NCBI GenBank assembly: GCA_964593725.1
Contig: CAZQJS010000014.1
Location: 1-54,911, forward strand
DNA: 54,911 nt
Source of the DNA: JAIOSM01 sp964593725
GTDB lineage: Bacteria > Desulfobacterota > Desulfobacteria > Desulfobacterales > Desulfobacteraceae
Reading direction: 5' to 3'
A program made the position numbers and the translations under genes. Shown here piece after piece: positions 7,070 through 16,754 of this stretch. Numbering within the stretch: position 1 is the first letter of the stretch; every line of letters begins with the position of its first letter. Below the pieces are notes generated by a model. The model did no database searches. It was not told the DNA's origin and saw only the letters and a list, made by a program, of their open reading frames with translations.

Positions 7070-7670
7070 TAAATATTTCTTCAAGGGATTGTGACCAGGC
7101 ATTTATAAGATTGTCAGGGGAAAAATCATGGAACCCGGTTGTCCCATAAATCTCCTTTTCCATAATCACTTTATCTGCTGCACCATACTTCATCAGGGTG
7201 AATCTGGTTTTAATAATAGCACAAAGTTTTTTCTTTTCTGTTATGTCACAATATATTTCAAGCAGTTCACATTTGAGAATATAATCCCGTGAATCTGCCT
7301 GGGATCTGGTTGATACTGTTTTGAACAGTCCGGTCTTATTGAGCCATTTGGCACATATTGTCTGTATCATCTTTTCAGGGGGAGAAAAGAACCTGTTATA
7401 ATAATCTTTTATATATTTATTATTTTTTTTGTAGATGAATTTTTTGCCCCTGAATTCAGGAGCAGCAGTAAACTGAAGCAATATAAGGTCAGCAGGTATT
7501 GATTTACCGGCAAAGGCTTTTTTTTGATTCTTTACTGCATTAAATGAGTAATAGGTTTTTTCAGGTTCTGGTTTGTCAAGTTCAATGAGATTGCATCCTG
7601 AACAAAGCATTAGAATAGAGATACCTGCTGCAAGAAAAGATATTTTATTTATTGCTTTTTTTCTGTTCAT
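7032..7670 (-). CDS. PqiC-like ABC-transport auxiliary lipoprotein
   Basis: A protein of 212 residues from the ATG at 7670. A charged start, a hydrophobic stretch (11-23) and Cys26 in LCSGC form a type II (lipoprotein) signal. The longer reading frame to 7772 would bury this signal and overlap mlaD, so it is rejected. The mature part resembles the auxiliary lipoproteins (PqiC/YmbA type) that accompany Mce transporters. It is the last gene of an MlaE-MlaF-MlaD set, 37 bases after mlaD, and probably the outer-membrane or periplasmic end of that lipid pathway. The 3' end runs 38 bp into cbiK on the other strand. Confidence 0.75.
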   Translation of the reverse strand: MNRKKAINKISFLAAGISILMLCSGCNLIELDKPEPEKTYYSFNAVKNQKKAFAGKSIPADLILLQFTAAPEFRGKKFIYKKNNKYIKDYYNRFFSPPEKMIQTICAKWLNKTGLFKTVSTRSQADSRDYILKCELLEIYCDITEKKKLCAIIKTRFTLMKYGAADKVIMEKEIYGTTGFHDFSPDNLINAWSQSLEEIFIKLLKVLHQGLL

Positions 7671-7707
7671 ATTTATATTATTTCCCTTAAATTTTAATTT
7701 AACCTGT

Positions 7708-8676
7708 TTAATTTTTTTCTCCCGGGGGTGAGCTGTACAATAGTGAACCCGGATAAATTTTAAGATCTTCACTCAGCTCTTCTAAGTTTGCAGACATCTT
7801 TTTTAAGTGATCAAGCATTATCTCAATATCATGTTTTCTGAAATATACTGTTTCATTAACCTGCCTGCACGCTTCGCTGAACTGGTTTACAGCAGGAGAT
7901 ACTCCTGTAAGTGCCCTGTCCAGGTTTTTTATCAGCTTTTTTGTGTTATCAGCTGCTATCCTGACATCTTTTCCCGTTGTTTCAAGATCCCTGATAAATC
8001 CTGATAAAGGCTTTTCTGCATTGTTTACAATGCGGCTTGCACTCTGGACAAGCTGCAGAGCACTGCCAAGGAGTTCTTCTGTTTCCATATTATTAATTTT
8101 GGTATCCAGGGTTTTAAGCAGGGTTGCAAGGTCATTGGCAAGTCCCTGGATATTTATGGCCTCAACCCCTTCAACAATTTTGCTTATGGAATCGGTGAGC
8201 CTTCTGATGGTGCTGGTTGTGGAAGGTATGTACGGATTTTCAGGTTTCCAGGTTATGGCAAGGTCGGAAATTTTTTCTTTTTTTAAATAATCTGCTTCTA
8301 TGTATGCAGCACCGGTCAGACCCTGAAGTCCGAGTTTTACACGCAGTCCTTTTTTTACAAGTTCATTAATGCCCTGTTCTGATTTTGTAAAAACTGCATT
8401 GTCATTAATGGAAAAAACAACAAGTATATACTGACTCTCTTTATGATAAATACTTGCAGCACTTTTGATGACTTCAACAGACCCTATATCCATGCCTTTA
8501 TACTTAACGCTTGATCCAATGCTTAATCCCTGCACTGATCCATTAAAGTAGGTTTCACAATAGAATTTATCATCAAAAAATTCACCAGCTCCAAAGATTA
8601 TCAGCCCGGTTATCAGGATGAAAAGAGCTGTAATTACAAATAAACCGATTTTAAAAAATTTACTGTTATCATTCAT
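7708..8676 (-). CDS. MlaD/MCE-domain lipid transport protein
   Basis: Substrate-binding subunit of an Mce-type phospholipid transporter, 322 residues. One N-terminal membrane anchor (about 9-30) is followed by a single MCE domain with SVQGLSIGSSVKYKGMDIGS, the hallmark VxGLxxGxxVxxxGxxVG pattern. A long helical C-terminal part (about 165-310) probably forms the periplasmic coiled assembly. It lies five bases downstream of the ATPase gene. The protein is longer than E. coli MlaD because of the C-terminal extension, a common feature of this family outside enterics. Confidence 0.9.
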   Translation of the reverse strand: MNDNSKFFKIGLFVITALFILITGLIIFGAGEFFDDKFYCETYFNGSVQGLSIGSSVKYKGMDIGSVEVIKSAASIYHKESQYILVVFSINDNAVFTKSEQGINELVKKGLRVKLGLQGLTGAAYIEADYLKKEKISDLAITWKPENPYIPSTTSTIRRLTDSISKIVEGVEAINIQGLANDLATLLKTLDTKINNMETEELLGSALQLVQSASRIVNNAEKPLSGFIRDLETTGKDVRIAADNTKKLIKNLDRALTGVSPAVNQFSEACRQVNETVYFRKHDIEIMLDHLKKMSANLEELSEDLKIYPGSLLYSSPPGEKN

Positions 8677-8681
8677 TTTAT

Positions 8682-9446
8682 TCAGTCTGCCAGCCTGTTG
8701 AAAAATGTATAAACTCTTTTATCATCTTTATTGTTTTTAAGCCCATGGGGATCACCCCGGGCAATTATTCCTTTTTCGTCTCTGTGGAGCATGATTACCC
8801 TGTCTCCTGTATCAAATATGCTTTCAAGTTCATGGGTGACCATGACAAAGGTAATACCAAGGTTTTCAGCAAGATTCAATATAAGTTTATCCAGTTGAGC
8901 TGCAGTAACAGGGTCAAGCCCTGCAGAAGGTTCATCCAGGAATATCACCTGGGGGTCAAGGGCCATTGCCCTGGCAATGGCAGCTCTTTTCCGCATGCCG
9001 CCGCTGATCTGGTCCGGCATCAGCATGGAAGCATCCTTAAGTCCCACAAGGCTGAGCTTCATATATGCAATAAGGTTCATTGTTTCAGTATCAAGCAGGG
9101 TATGGGTGATAAGGGGGAGTTTAACATTTTCAAGCAGGTTCATGGACCCAAAGAGAGCACCGTTCTGGAACATGACACCTATATTTTTCAAAACAGATGC
9201 CCTTGTCTCACTGCTGCCGTTGTAGATGTCTTTGCCGTTGATCAGTACAGTGCCTGAAAAGGGGGTCAGCAATCCTGTCAATATTTTGAGAAGCGTGCTT
9301 TTACCGCATCCTGATCCTCCAAGAATGATAAAAATTTCACCTTTTTGAATGGAAAATGAGACATCCTTCAGTATCAGTGTATTTTTATACCCTGCTGTCA
9401 GGTTTTTCACATCAATGATAGTTGAGTTGTTATTCTCTTTTTTCAT
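8682..9446 (-). CDS. MlaF-type ABC transporter ATPase
   Basis: ATP-hydrolysing subunit of the lipid transporter, 254 residues. Walker A is GGSGCGKST (about 43-51), the signature is ISGGMRKRAAIARA and Walker B is VIFLDEPSAGLDP. The SGGMRKR form of the signature is typical of MlaF and plant TGD3 ATPases. The start codon overlaps the stop of the permease gene as ATGA (9443-9446), implying coupled translation. It works with the MlaE permease and the MCE protein on either side. Confidence 0.93.
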   Translation of the reverse strand: MKKENNNSTIIDVKNLTAGYKNTLILKDVSFSIQKGEIFIILGGSGCGKSTLLKILTGLLTPFSGTVLINGKDIYNGSSETRASVLKNIGVMFQNGALFGSMNLLENVKLPLITHTLLDTETMNLIAYMKLSLVGLKDASMLMPDQISGGMRKRAAIARAMALDPQVIFLDEPSAGLDPVTAAQLDKLILNLAENLGITFVMVTHELESIFDTGDRVIMLHRDEKGIIARGDPHGLKNNKDDKRVYTFFNRLAD

Positions 9447-10582
9447 ATGTTAAAAATATAAAATATTATTGAAAATACTGCATCTGCAAGGGCAATTATT
9501 ATTATGGAATTAACCACAGCCTGGGTTGTTGAAACTCCCACACCGCTGGGGCCGGATTTGGTCCTCAAACCTTTAAAACATCCTGTACAGGCAATTAAGA
9601 ATCCAAAAACCAGTGCTTTTAATAAGCCTCCGGCAAGATCCATTACAGAAACCTGATTAACCACCTGGGTATAGTAGGCAGAAACAGGGTGTCCCAGGGA
9701 AACAAGCACAATTGCACCGCCTGCAACTCCAACAAGATCGGCAAAGAGAACCAGCAGGGGTGTTACAGCAGCAGCAGCAATAATCCTGGGCAGGGCCAGA
9801 AAATAGACAGGGTCAATACCCATGGTAAGCAATGCATCGATCTCTTCGTTTATTTTCATTGTGCCTATTTCAGCTGCAAAGGCAGAACTCGATCTTCCGG
9901 CAAGTACAATGGCAGTCATTAGAGGGCCAAGTTCCCTTGTAACAGAGAGGCCAATGAGGTTTGCAACATATATTTCAGCTCCAAACATGCGCATGGGCAT
10001 GGCTGCCTGGAATGCCATGACAAGCCCCACAATAAAACTTATCAATGCCACAATAAAGAGAGCATCAACTCCTGATTTTTCAAAAATTAAAAAAAATTCA
10101 CTCCACCGGAAGATTGACGGTTTAAGTATGGTTTTAATGAGTGCAGTAATAAGTTCTCCGGTAAATGATACAGCAGAGGCAAGTTCATCCATCAATGAAA
10201 AGGTGCTTTGGCCTGTGGCAGTAATAAAATCAGGCTGTTTTTTTTTAACAATTATACTGGTGGAATCAATGAAGTTTTTACGGCACAATTCCATTGTCTG
10301 CTCGTGTTTTTCATGGGCATTGACAAATTTTACCCTGTTTCTGTTATGTGATCTGGTGAGTATCAGGTGCTCCAGGTGCAGTAACAGGGCAGCACCTGCA
10401 AAGTCAATGGATATTAATCCGGCAAGATCAAAAGTAACATTGGAAAATGAACGGTGTGCAACAAGTTTCTTTGCTTTGGTCCAATGTTCTGCAACACCGT
10501 CTGCATCAAGGTGACCCATGAAGGAAAAGATTGTGCCGGATGGCTCATCTTGTACAATGATTTTAAGTTTTTCAGGTTCCAT
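9443..10582 (-). CDS. MlaE-type permease with N-terminal STAS domain
   Basis: A protein of 379 residues. Residues 1-115 look like a STAS domain, the separate MlaB protein of E. coli fused here to the permease. The segment SIDFAGAALLL carries Phe where many STAS domains have a phosphorylatable Ser or Thr. Residues 125-379 form the MlaE permease, with RELGPLMTAIVLAGRSSSAFAAEIGTM-like motif parts (RELGPL, AGRSSSAFAAEIG). Upstream, 55 bases separate it from the sensor kinase gene, and the two may share a transcript. The fusion makes a separate mlaB unnecessary. Transport direction is not decided by sequence. Confidence 0.92.
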   Translation of the reverse strand: MEPEKLKIIVQDEPSGTIFSFMGHLDADGVAEHWTKAKKLVAHRSFSNVTFDLAGLISIDFAGAALLLHLEHLILTRSHNRNRVKFVNAHEKHEQTMELCRKNFIDSTSIIVKKKQPDFITATGQSTFSLMDELASAVSFTGELITALIKTILKPSIFRWSEFFLIFEKSGVDALFIVALISFIVGLVMAFQAAMPMRMFGAEIYVANLIGLSVTRELGPLMTAIVLAGRSSSAFAAEIGTMKINEEIDALLTMGIDPVYFLALPRIIAAAAVTPLLVLFADLVGVAGGAIVLVSLGHPVSAYYTQVVNQVSVMDLAGGLLKALVFGFLIACTGCFKGLRTKSGPSGVGVSTTQAVVNSIIIIALADAVFSIIFYIFNI

Positions 10583-10637
10583 TAAATTGGCTTTAAAAGA
10601 GATTTTTTCAATTTTAAGAGTATAGAGTCAGCAGGTT

Positions 10638-13442
10638 CTATCCGTCAAGTACCTGTCTTATTTTTTTTGATAATTTTACTGTTGTAATGGGTTTTATAAG
10701 AAAACCTTCTATACCAAGCTTATTTGCTTTTTCCTTTGATATCTTTTTACTGAAACCTGTGCATATAATTATGGGAATATCAGGTCGGATTTTTTTAATT
10801 TCAACGGCAAGCAGATCACCTGACATATCCGGCATTGTCATGTCTGTAATGACAAGATCAAAGTTATCAGGTACACCACGGAACAATTCCAGAGCTTTTT
10901 TACTGTCTGTACAGGAGAAGGTTGTATAACCAAGGTTATCCAGTATTGATTTTTCCATTTTTATTATGGCTTTTTCATCATCCACCAGTAAGACCCGTTC
11001 TGTTCCGGTCAGGGCATGTTCGCTGCTGCGGTCTTTTTCATCCATGGGCAGGTTTTCTGATACTGGCAGGTATATATTAAAGCTTGTTCCCTTACCTGGT
11101 TCGCTGGAAACTTTTATGGCTCCTTTTAGACTTGAAACTATGCCATGGACCATGGAAAGGCCCATGCCTGTCCCGTTTTTCCTGGTTGTGTAAAAAGGAT
11201 CAAAGATTTTATCCATGACATTTTTTTCCATGCCGCAGCCTGTGTCTGACATGGACAGCAAAACATACTCCCCTGTTTTCATATCAGGTTTTATTATGGT
11301 GTACTCATCCAGAAAAATTTTTTTAAGGCTCAGTTTAAGCTCTCCGCTGGTATTTTCCATGGCATGGCAGGCATTGGTTGCAAGATTCATGACAAGTTGA
11401 TGGATATGTGTAGGGTCAGCTTCTATTACTCCACAATCATCGGCAATGTCCTGTTCTATTTTTATTGTGGCAGGTATTGTCGATCTCATCAGTTTCAAAG
11501 CTTCATTGATAACCGGCTCTATTCTAATGGGTTTTACACCATGGTTTTCCGGCCGGGCAAATGTAAGAATGCGCTTTACAAGGGCGCTTGCACGTATTGT
11601 TGCGGCATGGATTTCATTGATGTTTTCCTGTAGTTCACTATCATCAGGCAGCTCAAGTTTAAGTATCTCAGCATTGCCCATGATGGGATAGAGCATATTA
11701 TTAAAATCATGGGATATTCCGCCGGCAAGGGTTCCGATTGATTCCATCTTCTGGGACTGCTGGACCTGTTTTATCATTTTGATCTTTTCTTTTTCCACTC
11801 TTTTTCTGACGGCAATGTCACGTATGATTGCAAGTGAGTGCCAGATATTATCAATCTTAATGCGTGCAACCGAAAGTTCAACAGGAATAATCTTATTGTC
11901 TTTGTTCACCATCAGTATTTCAATATTGGTTTTCAAAATTTCCCTGCTGCCTGTCAGGCAGAAGTCAGTCAGGGTCTTTTCAGCAAACCTGCGGTATTTT
12001 CCAGGAATAATCATTGGGTAGACATTTCTGGCAAGGGCTTCATCTCTGGTATATCCGAAGATATGTTCTGCAGCCATATTCCAGTATAAGACAGTGCCTT
12101 TTATATCAACCATAATAATGGCATCATTCACACTGTCTGTAACAATACTGTGTATCTTCTCCTTTGCGGTTAACCTGTTTTTATAATCAATGACTGCTTT
12201 TTTCATTGCATGGAATGTGCGGGCAGTTCTCTGGATTTCAATAAATCCTGATTTTATTTCAACCTGTGATTTATAGTCATTGTTTTTGATTTTCTGTGCC
12301 TCCTGATCCAGCTCATAAATTGGCCTGGTTATTTTTGAGGCCATTATAATTCCAGCAATGGTTGCAAATATCGAAATAATAAGGGCAAAAAGTTGATTTT
12401 TTTTCTGGTTGGCATTAATTTCACCAAAATAGTCTTCTTCAGGAATATAGATGCCTATTATCCAGGACACCTTTGATTCAGAAACTTTAGTAAACATGGT
12501 AAAGTATTTTCTGCCCCTGAACTTAAAAGAGGCAAATATAGACTTGTCCTGACTGGAACCATTGTTGAAATTTTTCCAGTTCACTGCATCATAGGCTTTG
12601 CCGCATATTGGATTTTCAAGTTCATGAATTTCCGGCAGCCTCATCTGACCGGGATTCTGCCCGCTATTGTGTTTCAATTGTTCCAAATCAGGGAAAGCTA
12701 TTACAGATTGATTTTGATTTATCATAAAAGCAAGTCCTGTTTTTCCCACCCGTAACCGGCTGATAAAATCAGATAGTACATCCAGTTGTATATCAACACC
12801 TACTATCCCTTTTATCTCCCCTTTTCTGTTGTAAATCGGGCCTGCAGTTGTTATGCCGGGTTTGTTAGATGTGAAAAACAGATAAGGGTCTGTCCATATG
12901 ATCTGTTTTTCCCTGGCAGCTTTTATATACCAGGGGCGCTGGCGTGGATCATAGGTGTCATTATCATCAAACTGCCTGGAGATGATATTCATATTTCTGT
13001 CACGCCAGATTAACTGAGTTGTCCGTGTTTGTGCTTCATGCTGGATTATCTTTGTTCTGAACCCTTTTCCGGATCCGGGTGTATTACGGCTGGCATAGTA
13101 GAAATTGCCATTGGGCAGGGCAAGGTATATACCTGCAAACTGAGGGTATATCTCCAATTGGTCTAAAAAATACTGCTCAAGTTTCTCTGTATTGCTGTTG
13201 TCTGCATTGACAACTTTGGATGCAATAAGTTTTTTAGTTAAATAGGCCGACCCCCTGGCAATGGAGAAAAAATTATGTGTCTCTTTGAGGGTCAGATCGG
13301 AGACATTCATCATTATATCTCTGGTGTGGCGCAGCATTACTTTTTTTGTGGAAAAATAAACAGATGGTGTGATTATCAGATGGGTGCCCCAGACAAGTAT
13401 AATACAGCCAGCTACCACAACCCATCGAATGGAAAATTTCAA
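10638..13442 (-). CDS. Hybrid sensor histidine kinase (Cache-HAMP-PAS-HisKA-HATPase-REC)
   Basis: Membrane sensor of 934 residues. Transmembrane segments at about 8-28 and 350-368 bracket a periplasmic double-Cache-like domain (about 40-330). HAMP (370-420) and PAS (430-545) follow. The HisKA phosphoacceptor is His578 in GISHDFNNML, the HATPase N box is at 687-691 and G boxes are at 734-765. A C-terminal receiver (815-932) has Asp867 and Lys918. The start is TTG at 13442 with an AGGAGG just upstream. No partner response regulator is adjacent. It lies upstream of, and in line with, the Mla genes, so a link to envelope lipid stress is possible but unproven. The ligand is unknown; Cache domains usually bind small organic molecules. 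Confidence 0.93.
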   Translation of the reverse strand: MKFSIRWVVVAGCIILVWGTHLIITPSVYFSTKKVMLRHTRDIMMNVSDLTLKETHNFFSIARGSAYLTKKLIASKVVNADNSNTEKLEQYFLDQLEIYPQFAGIYLALPNGNFYYASRNTPGSGKGFRTKIIQHEAQTRTTQLIWRDRNMNIISRQFDDNDTYDPRQRPWYIKAAREKQIIWTDPYLFFTSNKPGITTAGPIYNRKGEIKGIVGVDIQLDVLSDFISRLRVGKTGLAFMINQNQSVIAFPDLEQLKHNSGQNPGQMRLPEIHELENPICGKAYDAVNWKNFNNGSSQDKSIFASFKFRGRKYFTMFTKVSESKVSWIIGIYIPEEDYFGEINANQKKNQLFALIISIFATIAGIIMASKITRPIYELDQEAQKIKNNDYKSQVEIKSGFIEIQRTARTFHAMKKAVIDYKNRLTAKEKIHSIVTDSVNDAIIMVDIKGTVLYWNMAAEHIFGYTRDEALARNVYPMIIPGKYRRFAEKTLTDFCLTGSREILKTNIEILMVNKDNKIIPVELSVARIKIDNIWHSLAIIRDIAVRKRVEKEKIKMIKQVQQSQKMESIGTLAGGISHDFNNMLYPIMGNAEILKLELPDDSELQENINEIHAATIRASALVKRILTFARPENHGVKPIRIEPVINEALKLMRSTIPATIKIEQDIADDCGVIEADPTHIHQLVMNLATNACHAMENTSGELKLSLKKIFLDEYTIIKPDMKTGEYVLLSMSDTGCGMEKNVMDKIFDPFYTTRKNGTGMGLSMVHGIVSSLKGAIKVSSEPGKGTSFNIYLPVSENLPMDEKDRSSEHALTGTERVLLVDDEKAIIKMEKSILDNLGYTTFSCTDSKKALELFRGVPDNFDLVITDMTMPDMSGDLLAVEIKKIRPDIPIIICTGFSKKISKEKANKLGIEGFLIKPITTVKLSKKIRQVLDG

Positions 13443-13516
13443 AAAACCTCCTGAAAGCAGTTTACAATATATGAAGCGTCTATTTCCGGTGGAGTTTATT
13501 TAAGAGCGCTGTAACA

Positions 13517-13543
13517 TTGACTTTTTCTGCAATTTATTACAAT
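13517..13543 (+). promoter_or_regulatory. Possible promoter of the glycogen phosphorylase gene
   Basis: TTGACT (13517-13522) and TACAAT (13538-13543) are separated by 15 bases, shorter than the optimum. It lies about 50 bases before the start codon in the divergent intergenic region. Confidence 0.4.
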
Positions 13544-13593
13544 ACTGAATAAAAATCAATCTTTTACATTTTTTTAAAAAAACAGGAAATCCC

Positions 13594-16020
13594 ATGGGAT
13601 ATTTTGATTTTTCAGGTTTTGAAACCTCAATCATGAGATATATAAAATATGTTCTTGGAAAAAGGATGGAACATGCCACAAAGCAGGATATGTTCAATGC
13701 TGTCTCGTCCGCTGTCAGGAACTGTTTAATAGATATCAACCTTAACACTGAAACAAGGTATGTGGAAAAGAAAAGCAAAAGAATGTTTTATCTTTCCATG
13801 GAATTTTTACCAGGCAGGCTTTTATCCAATAACCTGCTTAATCTTGGAATATACGGCAAATGCCGTGAGTTTCTGCATACCATGGGATGGGAGCTTGATG
13901 AACTTGTTGAAGAGGAACATGACCCTGCCCTGGGAAACGGCGGGTTAGGGCGCCTTGCAGCCTGCTTTCTCGACTCCCTTGCAACACTTGATATGCCGGG
14001 ATTCGGATATGGTATAAACTATGATTATGGGTTGTTCAGGCAGAAAATAATCAATGGGTATCAACATGAAGAACCTGATTACTGGCCAAACAGGTCATCG
14101 CCCTGGCTTGTGGGTAGAGATGACAGATATGTTATTCCGGTTTATGGCAGAATAGTTGATACAAAGGATACTCAAGGTAATTACAATCCCATGTGGACAG
14201 ACTGGAGTCTGATTTTCGGCAGAGCCCATGATATTTTAATTGCAGGGTATGGAGGTAGAACAGTCAACTGGTTAAGGCTTTTTTCCGCCTGGTCCCATGG
14301 AAAGTTTAATATTGATATTTTTAATGAAGGTGATTATTTAAAAGCTGTTGAAGAAAAGATCAATTCCGAGAAAATATCAAAGATCCTTTATCCGTCTGAT
14401 TCAAAGGAGTCAGGGCAGGAGCTGCGCCTTGTTCAGGAGTACTTTCTGGCTGCATGTTCAGTCCAGGATATAATAAATAATTTTCTTAAAAATAATGACA
14501 CATTTGCCACCTTCCCTGAAAAGGTGGCAATCCAGCTCAATGATACCCACCCGGCACTCACAGTGGTGGAGTTAATGCGTACACTGATTGATAAATATAA
14601 TATTGCCTGGGAAAAAGCATGGGATATAACCACAAAAACCCTTGGCTACACAAATCATACACTTATGCCGGAAGCACTTGAGAAATGGCCCCTTGCAATG
14701 ATGGAACGTGTGATACCACGCCACCTGCAGATTATCTATGAGATAAACACCTGGTTTTTATCATTGGTTAAAGAAAGATTTCCTGAAGATGTTTTTATGA
14801 TGGAAAAAATGTCCATTATTGAAGAGGGTCCGGTTAAAAAAGTTAAAATGGCATACCTTGCAATAATAGGAAGTCATTCGGTCAATGGTGTGTCCATAAT
14901 CCATTCTGAACTTTTAAGGAAAAAACTTGTACCTGAGCTCCATGGGTTTTTCCCGGAGAGGTTTAATAATAAAACCAATGGAGTCACCCAGAGAAGATGG
15001 CTGCTGTCTGCAAACAGAGGTCTTGCAGGTCTTATCAGTGATGCTGTCGGTGCAGAGTGGATTTATGATTATGATAGAGTCTCCAGGATTGAACGGTTCC
15101 AAAATGATAAAGTGTTTTTAGAAAAACTTGATAATGTTAAAAAGAATAATAAAACAGAGCTTGCAAAGATTATTAAAGATACCTGTAATATTATTGTAAA
15201 TCCAGATTCCATCTTTGATGTCCATATAAAAAGAATACATGAATATAAACGTCAAATGTTGAATGTGCTGGACATAATACATACATATTTCAGGATAAAA
15301 GAGAGTGGCTTTATACTAAAAAATCCGGCAACATATATTTTCAGTGGGAAAGCAGCTCCTGGGTACACTGTTGCAAAACTTATAATAAAACTTATCAATT
15401 CCGTTGCCAATACAGTAAATAGTGATCCCGGGGTAAATGAACAGATAAAAGTTGTATTCCTTCCTGACTACAAAGTATCCCTTGCAGAAAAAATTATTCC
15501 GGCTGCAGATGTAAGTGAGCAGATTTCAACACCGGGCATGGAAGCTTCCGGCACTGGTAATATGAAGTTTGCAATGAATGGAGCCGTAACATTAGGTACA
15601 CTTGATGGAGCAAACATTGAAATCAGAGATGCAGTCGGGGATTCTAATATCTATATTTTCGGGCTCAATGTAAATGAAGCTGCAGAAAAAAGACAGAATT
15701 ATAATCCAGAAGATTACATAAAACAGGACAGATACCTGGATAAGGTAATTAAAACATTGAAATCGGATTATTTTTGTAAAAATGAGCCAGGTGCATTCCG
15801 ATTATTGCATGATACTCTTATTGAGCATAACGACTATTACCTGCACATGGCTGATTTTGCCGCTTATAATAAAACCAGGGGTAAAATTAACATGGATTTT
15901 TCCATGGGTCCCAAATGGATCATCAAGTCACTTAAAAATATTGCAGGGAGTGCAGATTTTTCAAGTGACAGAGCCATAAAAGAATATGCAGACAGCATCT
16001 GGAAAATTAAGTCTCCATGA
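13594..16020 (+). CDS. glgP: Glycogen/starch/alpha-glucan phosphorylase
   Basis: Releases glucose-1-phosphate from alpha-1,4-glucans using inorganic phosphate and PLP, feeding stored glycogen into glycolysis. The length of 808 residues matches the family (about 800-815). Clear motifs are LSMEFLPGRLLSNNL, ALGNGGLGRLAACFLDS, and the PLP site EASGTGNMKFAMNG with the Schiff-base Lys at 658. AGGA lies about eight bases before the ATG. No other glycogen genes are nearby, so it stands alone, divergent from the sensor kinase. The cytoplasmic enzyme appears intact. Confidence 0.95.
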   Translation: MGYFDFSGFETSIMRYIKYVLGKRMEHATKQDMFNAVSSAVRNCLIDINLNTETRYVEKKSKRMFYLSMEFLPGRLLSNNLLNLGIYGKCREFLHTMGWELDELVEEEHDPALGNGGLGRLAACFLDSLATLDMPGFGYGINYDYGLFRQKIINGYQHEEPDYWPNRSSPWLVGRDDRYVIPVYGRIVDTKDTQGNYNPMWTDWSLIFGRAHDILIAGYGGRTVNWLRLFSAWSHGKFNIDIFNEGDYLKAVEEKINSEKISKILYPSDSKESGQELRLVQEYFLAACSVQDIINNFLKNNDTFATFPEKVAIQLNDTHPALTVVELMRTLIDKYNIAWEKAWDITTKTLGYTNHTLMPEALEKWPLAMMERVIPRHLQIIYEINTWFLSLVKERFPEDVFMMEKMSIIEEGPVKKVKMAYLAIIGSHSVNGVSIIHSELLRKKLVPELHGFFPERFNNKTNGVTQRRWLLSANRGLAGLISDAVGAEWIYDYDRVSRIERFQNDKVFLEKLDNVKKNNKTELAKIIKDTCNIIVNPDSIFDVHIKRIHEYKRQMLNVLDIIHTYFRIKESGFILKNPATYIFSGKAAPGYTVAKLIIKLINSVANTVNSDPGVNEQIKVVFLPDYKVSLAEKIIPAADVSEQISTPGMEASGTGNMKFAMNGAVTLGTLDGANIEIRDAVGDSNIYIFGLNVNEAAEKRQNYNPEDYIKQDRYLDKVIKTLKSDYFCKNEPGAFRLLHDTLIEHNDYYLHMADFAAYNKTRGKINMDFSMGPKWIIKSLKNIAGSADFSSDRAIKEYADSIWKIKSP

Positions 16021-16122
16021 CCATTTTGCCTTACTCCAATGTTTTCCTTGTTATTTTTTTTAAATTACTGTATTAAATGTTTAAATTAAAATGAATTATA
16101 TTCAAAATATGAAGGTGTCAAT

Positions 16123-16752
16123 ATGGGAATACAGGAACGCAAGAAGAGAGAAAAGGGAATGAGGCGGGCTCAAATACTTGAAGCTGCAAAACAGGTCTTC
16201 TCTTCAAAGGGATACAACAGTGCTACCATGGAAGAGATAGCAGATGTGGCAGAATTGAGTCCCGGAACTTTATATATCTATTTTAAAAATAAAGAAGAGC
16301 TGCATACATTTCTTTCCATTGATATTTTGAAGCGTATTTCAGCAGAAATTGAACTTGTTGCCAAAGAAAGCGTTTCTTCTGAGGTCAAGCTGGATAACCT
16401 TCGTGATGTTTTTATTGAAGTGTATGAAGATGACCCAATGATTTTGATAAACCTTTTCCATCTCCAGGCAGGAGAGACTCTGAAGAACTTATCTGAAGAT
16501 GTCCTGGAACACCTGAAACAGACATCGGCCAGGGCTTTAAGCGCTATTACATCAATTATTGTGGAGGGAATCGAAACAGGTATTTTTATTGATGATCATC
16601 CTGTTGCTTTGGCAGATGTTATCTGGTCAACTTTTTCAGGTGTTGTTCTGTGGGTTGACAGTAAACGTCTTCTCAATGACCAGAAAGATTTTGTCAAATC
16701 AACTTTAAAGACTGCCTTCAGTATTGCAAAAAAAGGTTTGAAAAAGGACTGA
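16123..16752 (+). CDS. TetR/AcrR-family transcriptional regulator
   Basis: A protein of 209 residues. The N-terminal helix-turn-helix spans about 14-60 (RRAQILEAAKQVFSSKGY then MEEIADVAELSPGTLYIYF), the classic TetR pattern. The C-terminal half (about 75-205) is an all-helical ligand domain without recognisable specificity. It is 102 bases downstream of glgP in the same direction and ends two bases from a convergent gene. It carries no neighbouring efflux or fatty-acid genes, so its target is not evident. No operator was recognised upstream. Confidence 0.9.
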   Translation: MGIQERKKREKGMRRAQILEAAKQVFSSKGYNSATMEEIADVAELSPGTLYIYFKNKEELHTFLSIDILKRISAEIELVAKESVSSEVKLDNLRDVFIEVYEDDPMILINLFHLQAGETLKNLSEDVLEHLKQTSARALSAITSIIVEGIETGIFIDDHPVALADVIWSTFSGVVLWVDSKRLLNDQKDFVKSTLKTAFSIAKKGLKKD

Positions 16753-16754
16753 TC

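Noticed and set aside
7671..7772. Longer start for the PqiC-like lipoprotein
   Set aside because: It would hide the lipoprotein signal peptide and overlap mlaD by 65 bp; the ATG at 7670 directly precedes the signal.
9822..10514. Long plus-strand open frame (230 codons) opposite mlaE
   Set aside because: It is antisense to a clear MlaE/STAS gene, lacks a ribosome-binding site and has no recognisable motif.
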